Assembly: GCF_900109455.1 (NCBI RefSeq)
Contig: NZ_FOAG01000005.1
Location: 186,001-250,000, forward strand
Length of the DNA: 64,000 nucleotides
Direction of reading: 5' to 3'
Origin: Roseovarius azorensis
Lineage (GTDB): Bacteria > Pseudomonadota > Alphaproteobacteria > Rhodobacterales > Rhodobacteraceae
Below are positions 1 through 8,892 of the stretch, in pieces (within the stretch, counting starts at the first letter, position 1; the number at the start of each line of letters is the position of its first letter). The notes below the pieces were generated by a model. The model had not been told where the DNA came from and did no database searches. It was given only the letters and a program-made list of their open reading frames with translations. Both the position numbers and the translations under genes were made by a program.

Positions 1-926
1 AGCCCGGCAATCGCCGCCCCGATCCGGGCGAAACCGGGCGTGGTGATCGCCAGCCCCTGAAACGGATCGCCCTGATAGGCGTCAAGCCCCAGCGCCACGA
101 CCACCACATCCGCCCCGAAATTCACCACCCGCTCCAGCGCCCGGTCGAGAACCTTCAGATAGGCGTCATCCTCCGTCCCCCGTGCCAACGGCAGGTTGAG
201 GTTATACCCCAGTCCGCGCCCCGTCCCACGCTCATCGGCATGCCCCCAGAAAAACGGATAGAACCGCGCCGGATCAGCATGGATCGAAACGGTCAGCACG
301 TCGTCGCGGTCATAGAAAATGCCCTGCGTGCCATTGCCGTGATGCACATCGACATCCAGAATCGCCGCGCGCAGGCCGCGCGCCTGCAACCGCTCCGCCG
401 CGATCCCGGCGTTGTTGAGGAAACAAAACCCCCCCGCCAGATCGCCAAAGGCATGATGCCCCGGCGGACGACAGAGCGCATAGGCGGCCCGCGCGCCGCC
501 CGCCAGCATATCCGCCCCCGTCACCGCCGTCTGCGCCGACCAATAGGCGGCCTCCCATGTGCCCTCGCCGATGGGGCAGGCGGTGTCGGCCTGATGATAC
601 CCCGCCTGCCCCACGGCGGATTTGGGATAACTGTCGCTGCGATTTGCAGGATGGACGTTCGGGATCACCTCTTGACCCGCCCCCTCGATCCGCTGCCAGC
701 GGGTGTAGATATTGCGTAGGAATGTCACGTATTCCGGCGAATGGATCGCCGCAATCGGGCCCAGCCCCGCATCCTCCGGCGTCACAAACTCACAGCCCGC
801 CGCGCGCGCGCCCTCGGTCAGCCGCGCAATCCGCTCGGGCTGTTCCGGGCTTGGCCTGATCACACCGTTCGCCATGAAATGTTTAGGGTCATGCCGCCAT
901 TGCCGCTCGTCGAAAATCGCCTTCAT
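1..926 (-). CDS. Histone deacetylase family / acetylpolyamine amidohydrolase, C-terminus cut by window edge
   Basis: Zn-dependent deacetylase of the HDAC/acetylpolyamine amidohydrolase superfamily. The visible part (about 308 residues) has the family landmarks: RPPGHH, a metal-binding DVDVHHGNG, a later GLDAYQGDP carrying the third ligand Asp, and the YPFFWG loop seen in acetylpolyamine amidohydrolases. It probably removes an acetyl group from an acetylated amine in the cytoplasm; the substrate is inferred. The gene is the last visible one of a leftward operon and overlaps the upstream GNAT gene by ATGA. Transport and transamination genes upstream fit a role in acetylpolyamine or related amine catabolism. 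The C-terminus lies outside the window. Confidence 0.88.
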   Translation of the reverse strand, partial: MKAIFDERQWRHDPKHFMANGVIRPSPEQPERIARLTEGARAAGCEFVTPEDAGLGPIAAIHSPEYVTFLRNIYTRWQRIEGAGQEVIPNVHPANRSDSYPKSAVGQAGYHQADTACPIGEGTWEAAYWSAQTAVTGADMLAGGARAAYALCRPPGHHAFGDLAGGFCFLNNAGIAAERLQARGLRAAILDVDVHHGNGTQGIFYDRDDVLTVSIHADPARFYPFFWGHADERGTGRGLGYNLNLPLARGTEDDAYLKVLDRALERVVNFGADVVVVALGLDAYQGDPFQGLAITTPGFARIGAAIAG

Positions 927-1402
927 CCGTCCTCTCCCGTCAATCTGCGCATCGCCGCCTGCGGCATGCGCATCTGCGTCACCTGCGCCTGCGCCTCGAA
1001 CCCCAGCCGCTCGTAGAACCGGCGCGAGTCGGGGCTATGCGCATAGACCGCCAGCGTCATCCATTCCGCCCGCCACAGCACACCCGCCCGCCGCGCCGCT
1101 TGAGCCAATAGCGCGCGGCCCAGTCCCCGCCCCCGCGCTGCCCGATCCACCCAGAGGTCGGAAACATAGACCCCCGCAGCACCCCGCACCGTGGAAAACA
1201 GCGGCCCGAACAGCGCCGCACCGATCAACCCCTCATCCAGCGCCAGAACTCCGTAGGCCGCCGGAATTTCTCCCGTCAGCGCGGCGCGCAGCGCGTCCAG
1301 CCCGGCACTGTGTGTATCGCCCAGATCGGCACTCAGCGCCCGCAACGCTCCGTCCAGCAGCGCCAGATCGTCCTCTGTCAGAACCGCCCGAAATTCCACC
1401 AT
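923..1402 (-). CDS. GNAT family N-acetyltransferase
   Basis: A 159-residue single-domain acetyltransferase. The acetyl-CoA binding motif A is seen as RGRGLGRALL near residue 92, followed by the SRRFYERLGFE segment typical of the C-terminal beta strand. It would move an acetyl group from acetyl-CoA to an amine or amino group; the substrate is not readable from sequence. It sits 3 bp after the DUF849 gene and shares ATGA with the HDAC-like gene, so an acetylase and a deacetylase are co-translated. They could act on the same amine, but that is inference. Confidence 0.85.
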   Translation of the reverse strand: MVEFRAVLTEDDLALLDGALRALSADLGDTHSAGLDALRAALTGEIPAAYGVLALDEGLIGAALFGPLFSTVRGAAGVYVSDLWVDRAARGRGLGRALLAQAARRAGVLWRAEWMTLAVYAHSPDSRRFYERLGFEAQAQVTQMRMPQAAMRRLTGEDG

Positions 1403-1405
1403 TGC

Positions 1406-2332
1406 TCAAATCGCCACCCGGTCCGCACCCTTGAGACCCAGCAGGGCCCGCGCCTCATCCGCGCTCACCACAATCCGGCCCAACGCCTCGACAATGCCAC
1501 GCACCTTCCCGACCTGCTCGGCGTTCGAGCGCGCAAGCCGGCCGCGCGCGATCGTCAGACTGTCCTCCAGCCCGACGCGCACATGTCCACCCATCGCCGC
1601 CGCCTGCGCCGCCATCGGCATCTGATGCCGCCCGGCGGCCAGAACCGAGAACATGTAGTCGCCGCCAAACATCTTGTCCGCGATCCGCACCATATGCGTC
1701 AGATTCTCGGGATCCGCGCCCATGCCGCCCAACACACCAAACACGAACTGAATGAAATAGGGCGGCTTGATCAATCCCCGATCCGCGAAATGGCGCAGCA
1801 TGTAGAGATGGCTCAGATCATAGCATTCAAACTCGAACCGCGCGCCGCACTCCTGCCCCAGCTCGGTCAGGATGCGCGCAATGTCACGCGGCGTGTTCTT
1901 GAACACCAGATCGTCTGAGCCTTCCAGAAACGACCGCTCCCAGTCATGCCGCCAATCGGTGATCCGCTCCGCCATCGGGTAGAGCGCGAAGTTCATCGTG
2001 CCCATGTTGAGCGATGCCATTTCCGGCGCTGCCTCTTTCGGCGCGGCCAGCCGCTCGTCCAGCGTCATCACCGCGCTGCCCCCGGTCGAGAGGTTCAGCA
2101 CCGCATCGCAGCCCTGCCTCAACCGGGGCAGAAAAGCACGGAAGTGCTCGGGATCGGCAGAGGGTCGCCCCGTCTGCGGATCACGCGCATGCAGATGCAG
2201 GATCGCCGCCCCCGCCTCTGCCGCCTCTATCCCGGCGCGGGCAATCTCGTCGCCGGTGACCGGCAGATGCGGCGACATGCTTGGCGTGTGAATCGATCCC
2301 GTCAGGGCGCAGGTGATGATGATCTCGCGCAT
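1406..2332 (-). CDS. Beta-keto acid cleavage enzyme (BKACE, DUF849 family)
   Basis: A 308-residue TIM-barrel protein of the DUF849/BKACE family, whose founder Kce cleaves 3-keto-5-aminohexanoate with acetyl-CoA to give acetoacetate and a CoA ester. The HLHARDP Zn-binding motif is near residue 45, and the GGHVRVGLEDS loop is near residue 255. Members differ in substrate (for example dehydrocarnitine, beta-ketoadipate, keto-aminohexanoate), so only the reaction type is safe. It follows the aminotransferase by 6 bp, which makes an amine-derived beta-keto acid a sensible substrate. Confidence 0.9.
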   Translation of the reverse strand: MREIIITCALTGSIHTPSMSPHLPVTGDEIARAGIEAAEAGAAILHLHARDPQTGRPSADPEHFRAFLPRLRQGCDAVLNLSTGGSAVMTLDERLAAPKEAAPEMASLNMGTMNFALYPMAERITDWRHDWERSFLEGSDDLVFKNTPRDIARILTELGQECGARFEFECYDLSHLYMLRHFADRGLIKPPYFIQFVFGVLGGMGADPENLTHMVRIADKMFGGDYMFSVLAAGRHQMPMAAQAAAMGGHVRVGLEDSLTIARGRLARSNAEQVGKVRGIVEALGRIVVSADEARALLGLKGADRVAI

Positions 2333-2338
2333 CGGCCC

Positions 2339-3691
2339 TCACACCGCCCGGTCCAGCGCGGGGCGGATTTCCTCTGTAAACTCTGTCAGCGAGGCATCCA
2401 GCATTTCGGTGATCTCATCCAGATGCGTCTCGGTCACGATCATCGGCGGCGCGACGATGATGTGATCGCCCTCAACCCCATCCCGCGTGCGCCGCGCATA
2501 GACGATCAGTCCCTTGTCATAGGCAATCTGCACAAACCGGTCAAAGGCGCGCAGATGTTTGGGCAGCGGCGCATTGGTGCCGCGATCAGCCATGAACTCA
2601 AACGCCGTCAGCAATCCCTTGCCGCGCACATCGCCGATGATGGCATAGCGTTGCATCAACCCCTGCAACCGTTCCAGCAACCGCACACCCATCCGCGCCG
2701 CATTGCCCACCATGTCCTGCCGCTCGATCTCGTCGATCACCGCCAGACCGGCGGCGCAGGCCAGCGGATTGCCCGCATAGGTAAAACCATGCTGAAATCC
2801 GCCTGCGTCCAGAACCGGCTCGACCAGCCGTTCATGCGCCACCATCGCGCCCAACGGCACGTAACCGGCGGCAAATCCCTTGGACATGACGACAATATCA
2901 GGGGCCAGATCCCAATGCTCCGCCGCCAGAAACGCCCCCGTGCGCCCCGCCCCGGTCATCACCTCATCCAGAATGAACAGAACGCCATACTTGCGGCAAA
3001 TCTCCTGCACCCGCTCCATGTAACCCTTTGGCGGCACCAGCGCGCCGGTCGAGGCCCCGCCGATGGGTTCGACGATAAAGGCCAGCACACTCTCTGGCCC
3101 CTCCTCCATGATCTTCGCCTCCAGCATATCGGCATAATGATGCCCCGTCGCCTCATCCTCGGGGTCCAACCCATCCAGATAGGCGCGCGGCGCGAGGATC
3201 TTCGGCATGGCCTGCATCATCGGCGCGAACGGATTGGTCAGCGGCGCATAAGAGGTGATCGCCAACGCCCCCAGCGTGCAACCGTGATAGGACGGCGCGC
3301 GGCTGATGATCTTCCACCGCGCCCCCTCGCCCACCGCCAGCGCATGTTGCCGCGCCAGCTTCATCGCGCTTTCCACCGCCTCGGACCCGCCCGAAACAAA
3401 GAACACCTTGTTCAGACCTTCAGGACACAATGCGGCGGTCTTCGCCGCCAGCTTCTCCGACGCCTCGGTCTCGAAATGCAACCGATAGCCGAATGTGGAT
3501 TTCTCCATCTGCCGGCGCATCGCCTCCAGCACGTTCTCGTTCGAATGGCCGATGTTGCAGACCATCGCCCCACTTGACCCGTCCAGATAGCGCTTGCCGT
3601 CCACATCCCACATGTAGACGCCGCGCGCCTGATCGAGCACGGGTTTACGTTCACGGCCCTGATAGAAAAGATGAGAGGGTTTCACGTTCAT
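2339..3691 (-). CDS. Class III PLP-dependent aminotransferase
   Basis: A 450-residue fold-type I aminotransferase of the omega-amino acid/polyamine group. Key features are the GGSEAVESAMKLAR phosphate-binding region, ILDEVMTGAGRTG with the PLP-pyridine Asp, and VVMSKGFAAGY with the Schiff-base lysine. It would transfer an amino group from an omega-amine or amino acid to a keto acid such as pyruvate or 2-oxoglutarate. The start at 3691 (MNVKPSHL) is chosen because an in-frame upstream extension would overlap the ATPase gene; from 3691 the gap is only 4 bp. It is part of the same leftward operon as the ABC importer and DUF849 gene. Confidence 0.9.
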   Translation of the reverse strand: MNVKPSHLFYQGRERKPVLDQARGVYMWDVDGKRYLDGSSGAMVCNIGHSNENVLEAMRRQMEKSTFGYRLHFETEASEKLAAKTAALCPEGLNKVFFVSGGSEAVESAMKLARQHALAVGEGARWKIISRAPSYHGCTLGALAITSYAPLTNPFAPMMQAMPKILAPRAYLDGLDPEDEATGHHYADMLEAKIMEEGPESVLAFIVEPIGGASTGALVPPKGYMERVQEICRKYGVLFILDEVMTGAGRTGAFLAAEHWDLAPDIVVMSKGFAAGYVPLGAMVAHERLVEPVLDAGGFQHGFTYAGNPLACAAGLAVIDEIERQDMVGNAARMGVRLLERLQGLMQRYAIIGDVRGKGLLTAFEFMADRGTNAPLPKHLRAFDRFVQIAYDKGLIVYARRTRDGVEGDHIIVAPPMIVTETHLDEITEMLDASLTEFTEEIRPALDRAV

Positions 3692-3695
3692 TGTC

Positions 3696-4766
3696 TTATC
3701 CCGGCAGCGCCGCGCAATCCTGCGGGCGCAGATGCAGATGGACCGCCTCGCCCGCCGCAAACGGGCGTTCGTCGATCATGTTGATGGCTTGCAACTGCGC
3801 CTCACCCGCGCGCACGAAATACCGCACCGCCTGTCCCTGATAATCCACCGTTCCCACGATGGCGGGAACAGAAATCACACCCTCGGGCGCAGGATCACGC
3901 GCCAGCAACAGCTTTTCCGCCCGCACCACCAGCTTGGCCTTGCCGGTGCCGGTCAGATTGGGGGCCCTGGCAGCGGGCACCGCCACCCGGCCAAAGGTTG
4001 CCTCGTCCAGCACCACGGCCTTGCCGTGCTCAACGCACTCCGCCGCCAGAATGTTCGACGCGCCCAGAAAATTCGCCACGAACTCGCTCGCGGGCGTGTT
4101 GTACACCTCCTCCGGCCTGCCCACCTGTTCGACGCGGCCCTCGGACATCACGACGATCAGATCGGACATCGCCAGCGCCTCGGATTGGTCATGCGTGACA
4201 AACACGGTGGTCACGCCGATCCGCTCCTGAATGCGCTTCAACTCTACCCGCATATCCTCGCGCAGATTGGCATCCAGCGCCGACAGCGGCTCGTCCAGCA
4301 ACAGGACATCCGGCTCGATCACGATCGCCCGCGCCAGCGCGATCCGCTGCTGCTGTCCGCCCGACAACTCCTTGGGATAGCGCTCGCCGACGTGCGGCAA
4401 CTGCACCAGATCCAGCGCATCCCGCACCTTGCCCGCGATCTGCGCTTTCGACACATCGCGGTATTTCAACCCGAATGCCACGTTCTCCGCCACCGTCTTG
4501 TGCGGAAACAGGGCATAGTTCTGAAACACCAGCCCCAGGTTGCGCTTGTGGATCGGCACGTCGTTAACCCGCTTGCCGTTGATCAGGATCTCTCCCTCGG
4601 TCGGGTCCAGCAACCCCGCGATCATCCGCAGATTGGTGGTCTTGCCACAGCCCGACGGTCCCAGCAGCGTAACAAACGCCGCCTCGGGGATCTCCAGCGT
4701 CGTGCGATGCACGGCGGTAAAGGTGCCGAACCGCTTGACGATGTTCTTCAGGGTGACGGCGCTCAT
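3696..4766 (-). CDS. ABC transporter ATP-binding protein, spermidine/putrescine (PotA) type
   Basis: A 356-residue ATPase with Walker A GPSGCGKTT, signature LSGGQQQRIALARA, Walker B VLLLDEPLSALD and a C-terminal TOBE-like region, the architecture of PotA/FbpC/MalK subunits. It powers the two permeases encoded upstream. The start at 4766 (MSAVTLKNI) is preceded by AGAGGAA at proper spacing; a longer reading frame upstream would run into the binding-protein gene and is rejected. A hairpin lies between it and the binding-protein gene. Confidence 0.92.
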   Translation of the reverse strand: MSAVTLKNIVKRFGTFTAVHRTTLEIPEAAFVTLLGPSGCGKTTNLRMIAGLLDPTEGEILINGKRVNDVPIHKRNLGLVFQNYALFPHKTVAENVAFGLKYRDVSKAQIAGKVRDALDLVQLPHVGERYPKELSGGQQQRIALARAIVIEPDVLLLDEPLSALDANLREDMRVELKRIQERIGVTTVFVTHDQSEALAMSDLIVVMSEGRVEQVGRPEEVYNTPASEFVANFLGASNILAAECVEHGKAVVLDEATFGRVAVPAARAPNLTGTGKAKLVVRAEKLLLARDPAPEGVISVPAIVGTVDYQGQAVRYFVRAGEAQLQAINMIDERPFAAGEAVHLHLRPQDCAALPG

Positions 4767-4790
4767 CGGCGGGTTCCTCTTGGTGGTGGG

Positions 4791-4815
4791 GCCGCGCCCT
4801 GGCATGGGGCGCGGC
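4791..4815. other. Intercistronic GC hairpin after the binding-protein gene
   Basis: A perfect 9-bp inverted repeat (GCCGCGCCC and GGGCGCGGC) with a 7-nt loop, in the 55-bp gap between the solute-binding-protein stop and the ATPase start. No U-run follows on the transcribed strand, so it looks more like an RNA-stabilising or partial-termination element than a full terminator. Confidence 0.55.
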
Positions 4816-4821
4816 TGTGGC

Positions 4822-5964
4822 TCAGTATCCGCGCTGCACGCGGCTGAAGGTCTCGGACCATTCCGCCTCGTTGCCATTCCAGTAGGTTGGGTTGGCAAAG
4901 GTCAGCGAGGCCAGCGTGCCGGTCGGATCATAGGCCGGCAGAGTGGGGATCTTGTCGCCCAGATCGACCTTGGTGCCATCCAGCGCAGGCGGATAGTTCT
5001 GCCCCTCGGCCACCGCAATCGACGTCTCCGGCGCCAGCATGAAATTCAGCAGCTCTTCGCAGGCCTCGACCGGGCTGCCCTTGAGGACATGCAGACATTC
5101 CTGCCATGCAAAGCTGCCAGGCGCGTCATAATAGCCAATATCGTGGCCTTGCTGTTGCAGCGCGGCGATACGGCCCGACCAGCCTTCGGTCACATAGATC
5201 TCTTCCTCGGCCAGCAGACTCATCAGCTCCGCCCCCGACGACCAGTATTTCAGCGCCAGATCGCGGTGACTGCGGATCGCGTCCCAGACCGCCTCCATGT
5301 CCTGAATGTCGTTGGGGTCCTGACCCGTCTGCAACGCGCCATACCAGATCCGCGTGCGCCATTCGCCCCAGCCGCCGATCTTGCCCTTCAGCGCCTCGTC
5401 GATCAGGATGCTTGCCCCTTTCTCCTTCATCTGCTCGTCCGAGATATACTTGCGGTTATAGGCCAGCCCCGTCGTGCCATAATCATAGGGCACTGCCGAC
5501 AGATAATCGGGCGTCACACCCCGGAACGCATTGGTCAGCGCATCCATCACCAGCGCCATGTTGGGGATATTGTCCAGGTTCAGCTCCACCGTCAGCCCGA
5601 AATTCACATAACGGGCATAATCGAACACGCCCGACAGATGCGCGATGTTGTATTCGCCCTCCTGACTCGACCGGACCTGCGCCAGATACTCGTCGCCGCC
5701 CGCGAATGTGCCATCGACCACGGTAATTCCCGTTTCGGCCGTATAGGGATCAAAGGCATACTTGCGGAACGCCTCGCTGACCACACCGCCCCAGCCATCA
5801 AACCGCACCTGCTTCACATCCTGCGCATGTGCAAACCCGGCAAACGGCGTCTGCACGCCATAGGCCAGCCCGGCCGCACCGATCAGGCCCAGAAAACTGC
5901 GCCGCTCCAGATCGCCATTGCGATAGCGCTCCAGCAGTCTTTCATATCTCTTGGTATTGTCCAT
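4822..5964 (-). CDS. ABC transporter substrate-binding protein, PotD/F-like, Tat-exported
   Basis: A 380-residue periplasmic binding protein of the polyamine-type family. The N-terminus has a twin-arginine-like ERRSFLG motif at about residues 20-26, then a hydrophobic stretch and a FAHAQD cleavage region, so Tat export is likely. The central region (VPYDYGTTGLAYN, VTEGWSGR) is typical of PotD-like proteins. The ligand could be a polyamine, an opine-like compound or another cationic amine. Its place after both permeases and before the ATPase is unusual; binding-protein genes often come first. Confidence 0.88.
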   Translation of the reverse strand: MDNTKRYERLLERYRNGDLERRSFLGLIGAAGLAYGVQTPFAGFAHAQDVKQVRFDGWGGVVSEAFRKYAFDPYTAETGITVVDGTFAGGDEYLAQVRSSQEGEYNIAHLSGVFDYARYVNFGLTVELNLDNIPNMALVMDALTNAFRGVTPDYLSAVPYDYGTTGLAYNRKYISDEQMKEKGASILIDEALKGKIGGWGEWRTRIWYGALQTGQDPNDIQDMEAVWDAIRSHRDLALKYWSSGAELMSLLAEEEIYVTEGWSGRIAALQQQGHDIGYYDAPGSFAWQECLHVLKGSPVEACEELLNFMLAPETSIAVAEGQNYPPALDGTKVDLGDKIPTLPAYDPTGTLASLTFANPTYWNGNEAEWSETFSRVQRGY

Positions 5965-6000
5965 TTCTCAGATCTCCTTGTTTTCGGGTTGTGACGGTTC

Positions 6001-6786
6001 TCAACTGCCGCCTTTCATGGCTAGTTTCCGGGCCACTGCCGCCCCCAGCAGCGGCAGGCCCACGGTCATCACGATCATCACCGTGCCCAGTGCGTTGATC
6101 TCGGGGCTGATCGAATTGCGCAGCATCGAGAATATCTGCGTCGGCACGGTCTCGACCCCGCCGGGTTTCCAGAACAACGTGCCGGTGATGTCGTCGAAAC
6201 TGATGGTAAAGGCGAAAAGCGCGCCTGCCGCCACGGCGGGCAGCATCAGCGGCAGGGTGACGGCGAAAAACGTCTGCACCGGACTTGCCCCAAGGCTCAG
6301 CGCCGCCTCTTCCACGTCACGCTTGATACTGACCAGCCGCGCCTGCACCACAAGGATGACGAAGGGCAGGGTGAATATTACATGTCCCGCCAGCAGCAAC
6401 GCAAAACTCTTGCCGATGCCCAGCCAGTTGAGAAACAGCAAGAGCGCCACCGCCAACACCACCTCGGGCACCAGAATGGGCGCGATCAGCAGCGTGGTTA
6501 TCGCATTGCGGCCCGGAATGCTGTAACGCACCAGCGCGAGGCTCGCCAGAATCCCCAGCGTGGTGGAAATCGCCGCCGTCATCAGCCCCAGCACGACCGA
6601 GGTGCGAAAGGCGCGCATCACCGCGTCATTGTTCCACAATTCCTCGAACCAGCGCAGCGACACCCCCGTCATCGGGAAACTGCCGAACTGATTGGCGTTG
6701 AACGACAGCAGAACCACCACCGCCACCGGCAGGAACATGAAACCGTAAACCAGCACGGTCCAGATGCGGATCGCCTGCCAGCCCAT
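6001..6786 (-). CDS. ABC transporter permease, PotC type
   Basis: A 261-residue inner-membrane permease with about six transmembrane helices. The EAA-type cytoplasmic loop is seen as EEAALSLGASPVQTFFAVTLPL near residue 160, which docks to the ATPase. Its start shares one base with the stop of the preceding permease (TGATG), so the two are coupled and probably form the transmembrane heterodimer of the importer. Confidence 0.9.
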   Translation of the reverse strand: MGWQAIRIWTVLVYGFMFLPVAVVVLLSFNANQFGSFPMTGVSLRWFEELWNNDAVMRAFRTSVVLGLMTAAISTTLGILASLALVRYSIPGRNAITTLLIAPILVPEVVLAVALLLFLNWLGIGKSFALLLAGHVIFTLPFVILVVQARLVSIKRDVEEAALSLGASPVQTFFAVTLPLMLPAVAAGALFAFTISFDDITGTLFWKPGGVETVPTQIFSMLRNSISPEINALGTVMIVMTVGLPLLGAAVARKLAMKGGS

Positions 6787-7652
6787 CAGCCCAGCCCCTT
6801 CGCCAGCTGCGCCATACCCAGATAACGGTTATAGATCGCCACCAGCAGGCCCAGCACGATCAGCAAGAGCAGTGACAGCGCCGATCCCAGCGGCCAGTTA
6901 AGCTGTGTGATGATTGCCTCGAACACCAGATTGGCGAACATCGCATCGCGCGGTCCACCGAGGATCACCGGCGTGATATACGTCCCCGCGCCCAGCACGA
7001 AACACAGCAATCCGCCCGCCGCCAGACCCGGCAGCGACAGAGGCAACGTCACTTGGGTAAACGCCTCCCACCGCGTCGCACCTAGCGAATTCGCCGCATC
7101 CTCCAGATTGGTGTCAATCCCCTCCAGGCTGACATAGACATTCAGCACCATGAATGGCAGCAGGAAATGCACCAGCCCCAGAATGACCGTCGCCTCGTTA
7201 TAGAGCATCTGGACAGGCGAAGAGATCACGCCGGCATACAGCAACAGCGTATTCAGCGCCCCGGATGTGCCCAGGATGTTGATCCAGCTCATCGTGCGGA
7301 TGATGTAGCTGATCCAGAACGGTAGCATCAGCAGCAACAGCAGGATCATCTTGTTGCCCTTCGAGCGCGCGATGAAATAGGCCGCCGGATAGCCCATCAG
7401 CGCGCAGATCACCGTCGTGATCGCCGCGATTTTCAGCGTGTTCAGCAGGATGTCGCGGTAGAAACGGTCGCTCAGCGCCTTTTGCCAGTTGTCGAGGTAG
7501 AACCCGACCTGATCCGCCCCCATGGCAGAGCGCAGCCAGAAGGAATAGACCACGATGAACATCAGCGGAATGAGCAGGAGCAGCAGCACCGCCGCCAACG
7601 CGGGCGACAACAGAATCCACGGCTGCCTCGCTTCGCGGGCCTCGACCGACAT
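6786..7652 (-). CDS. ABC transporter permease, PotB type
   Basis: A 288-residue inner-membrane permease with about six hydrophobic helices and an EAA loop (EDAANSLGATRWEAFTQVTLPL) near residue 190. It is the first gene of the leftward operon. The start at 7652 (MSVEAREARQ) is chosen over an earlier in-frame ATG because GGGGAGG lies directly upstream. The divergent LysR gene starts 100 bp away and is the obvious candidate regulator. Confidence 0.9.
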   Translation of the reverse strand: MSVEAREARQPWILLSPALAAVLLLLLIPLMFIVVYSFWLRSAMGADQVGFYLDNWQKALSDRFYRDILLNTLKIAAITTVICALMGYPAAYFIARSKGNKMILLLLLMLPFWISYIIRTMSWINILGTSGALNTLLLYAGVISSPVQMLYNEATVILGLVHFLLPFMVLNVYVSLEGIDTNLEDAANSLGATRWEAFTQVTLPLSLPGLAAGGLLCFVLGAGTYITPVILGGPRDAMFANLVFEAIITQLNWPLGSALSLLLLIVLGLLVAIYNRYLGMAQLAKGLG

Positions 7653-7752
7653 GCACCTCCCCTTTGCGTAGTGCCCGTAATCTCCGGGCTTGCGACAAGC
7701 GTGCAAAGCGGGCAATCATTAATCAAATAGATAATAGGAATTGTGACAATAG

Positions 7753-8721
7753 ATGTCCTCTATAGAAGATCGCAACACCCCCGAACGCATCATGCGCGAG
7801 ATGGATTGGAACCTCCTGCGCACATTCGTGACTCTCGCCCAATCGCACTCTGTCACCGACGCCGCCCACCGCCTGCGCCTCACCCAACCCTCGGTCTCCA
7901 CCGCGCTGAAAAGGCTGGAGGACCGCGTTGGCAAACGGCTTATCCATCGCTCTCCGGGTCACTTTGCCCTGACCGAGGCGGGCGAGGTGCTCTATCGCGA
8001 GGCACTCGACATCCAGGGTTCGATCCTGCGCCTCTCGACCCTCATGCGCGACATGACCGATGAGGTGACAGGCCATGTGCGCGTGTCGCTCGCCTCTCAC
8101 GTCATCTGCCCGCTGTTCGATCAGGTGCTGGCCGAATTCCACACCGAGAACCCCCGCGCGACGCTCGCCATCGAAGTGCATTCCTCCGCGCTCGCAATAG
8201 AGACTGTTTCGGCCCGTTCCGCCTCTTTTGCCATCTGCCTCGTGCATCAGCGCAACCCGAAACTGGAATATCTCCGGCTCTATCGCGAATTCTTCGGCCT
8301 GTTCTGCGGCCCCCCGCATCCGCTGTTCGGCCGCCGGGATCTGACCCGCGCCGACCTTGCCGGTCACTCCGCCGTCAGCTTTGAAACCGACCGCCTGCAG
8401 GACGCGTTGAAACCCGTGACCCTGATGCGCGCGCAGGCCGAACTGGGCGACCAGATCATCGCCACCTCCAGCCACCTCGAAGAGGTCCGCCGCATGATCA
8501 TCGCCGGTCTCGGCGTCGGCCCCCTGCCCCTGCATGTCGCGGCGCGCGACGTGCGCGACGGCGTCCTGTGGCAACTGCCGCCCTACGACCAGACCGCCCC
8601 CATCGACGTGCATGTGGTCTGGAACCCGCGCGCCGTGCTGAACCGCGCCGAGAAATGGCTGCTCGACCGCCTGCTCGCCCGGATCGAGGCCACGCCGATG
8701 GAAGAACGTACCTATCGCTGA
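7753..8721 (+). CDS. LysR family transcriptional regulator
   Basis: A protein of up to 322 residues with an N-terminal winged helix-turn-helix (TQPSVSTALKRLEDRVGKRL) and a C-terminal LysR effector domain. It is divergent from the amine importer/BKACE operon, the usual arrangement for a regulator controlling its neighbour, probably with the transported compound or a metabolite as inducer. The start at 7753 has AGGA 12 bases upstream; MREMDWNLL at 7792 would fit the usual family N-terminus better and is a real alternative. Confidence 0.9.
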   Translation: MSSIEDRNTPERIMREMDWNLLRTFVTLAQSHSVTDAAHRLRLTQPSVSTALKRLEDRVGKRLIHRSPGHFALTEAGEVLYREALDIQGSILRLSTLMRDMTDEVTGHVRVSLASHVICPLFDQVLAEFHTENPRATLAIEVHSSALAIETVSARSASFAICLVHQRNPKLEYLRLYREFFGLFCGPPHPLFGRRDLTRADLAGHSAVSFETDRLQDALKPVTLMRAQAELGDQIIATSSHLEEVRRMIIAGLGVGPLPLHVAARDVRDGVLWQLPPYDQTAPIDVHVVWNPRAVLNRAEKWLLDRLLARIEATPMEERTYR

Positions 8722-8892
8722 GCCTCAGGGCGCATCAGCCCCCATCCCGCGATCCCGCCGCAAATCCTGTCATATTTTCTACACAAAACTGTTACAAAAC
8801 GCCCGATCACCCCCGCATCCCCTTGCATCGCCCCCCGAGGCGCGGCAATCTGCGATGCTTCTTGCCCTGTCCCAAGCCATTGGATCGCCAAG

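Noticed and set aside
1946-3577. Long rightward open frame opposite the BKACE and aminotransferase genes
   Set aside because: Its codons are antisense to two clear enzyme genes; the protein is Arg/His-rich with no domain, as expected for a high-GC shadow frame.
4766-4898. Longer ATPase start upstream of 4766
   Set aside because: It would overlap the binding-protein gene and include the intercistronic hairpin; MSAVTLKNI begins the domain and has AGAGGAA upstream.
7716-7752. AT-rich stretch before the first LysR gene as a LysR operator
   Set aside because: It contains ATTA and TAAT half-sites but no inverted repeat of convincing length, so no site is annotated.
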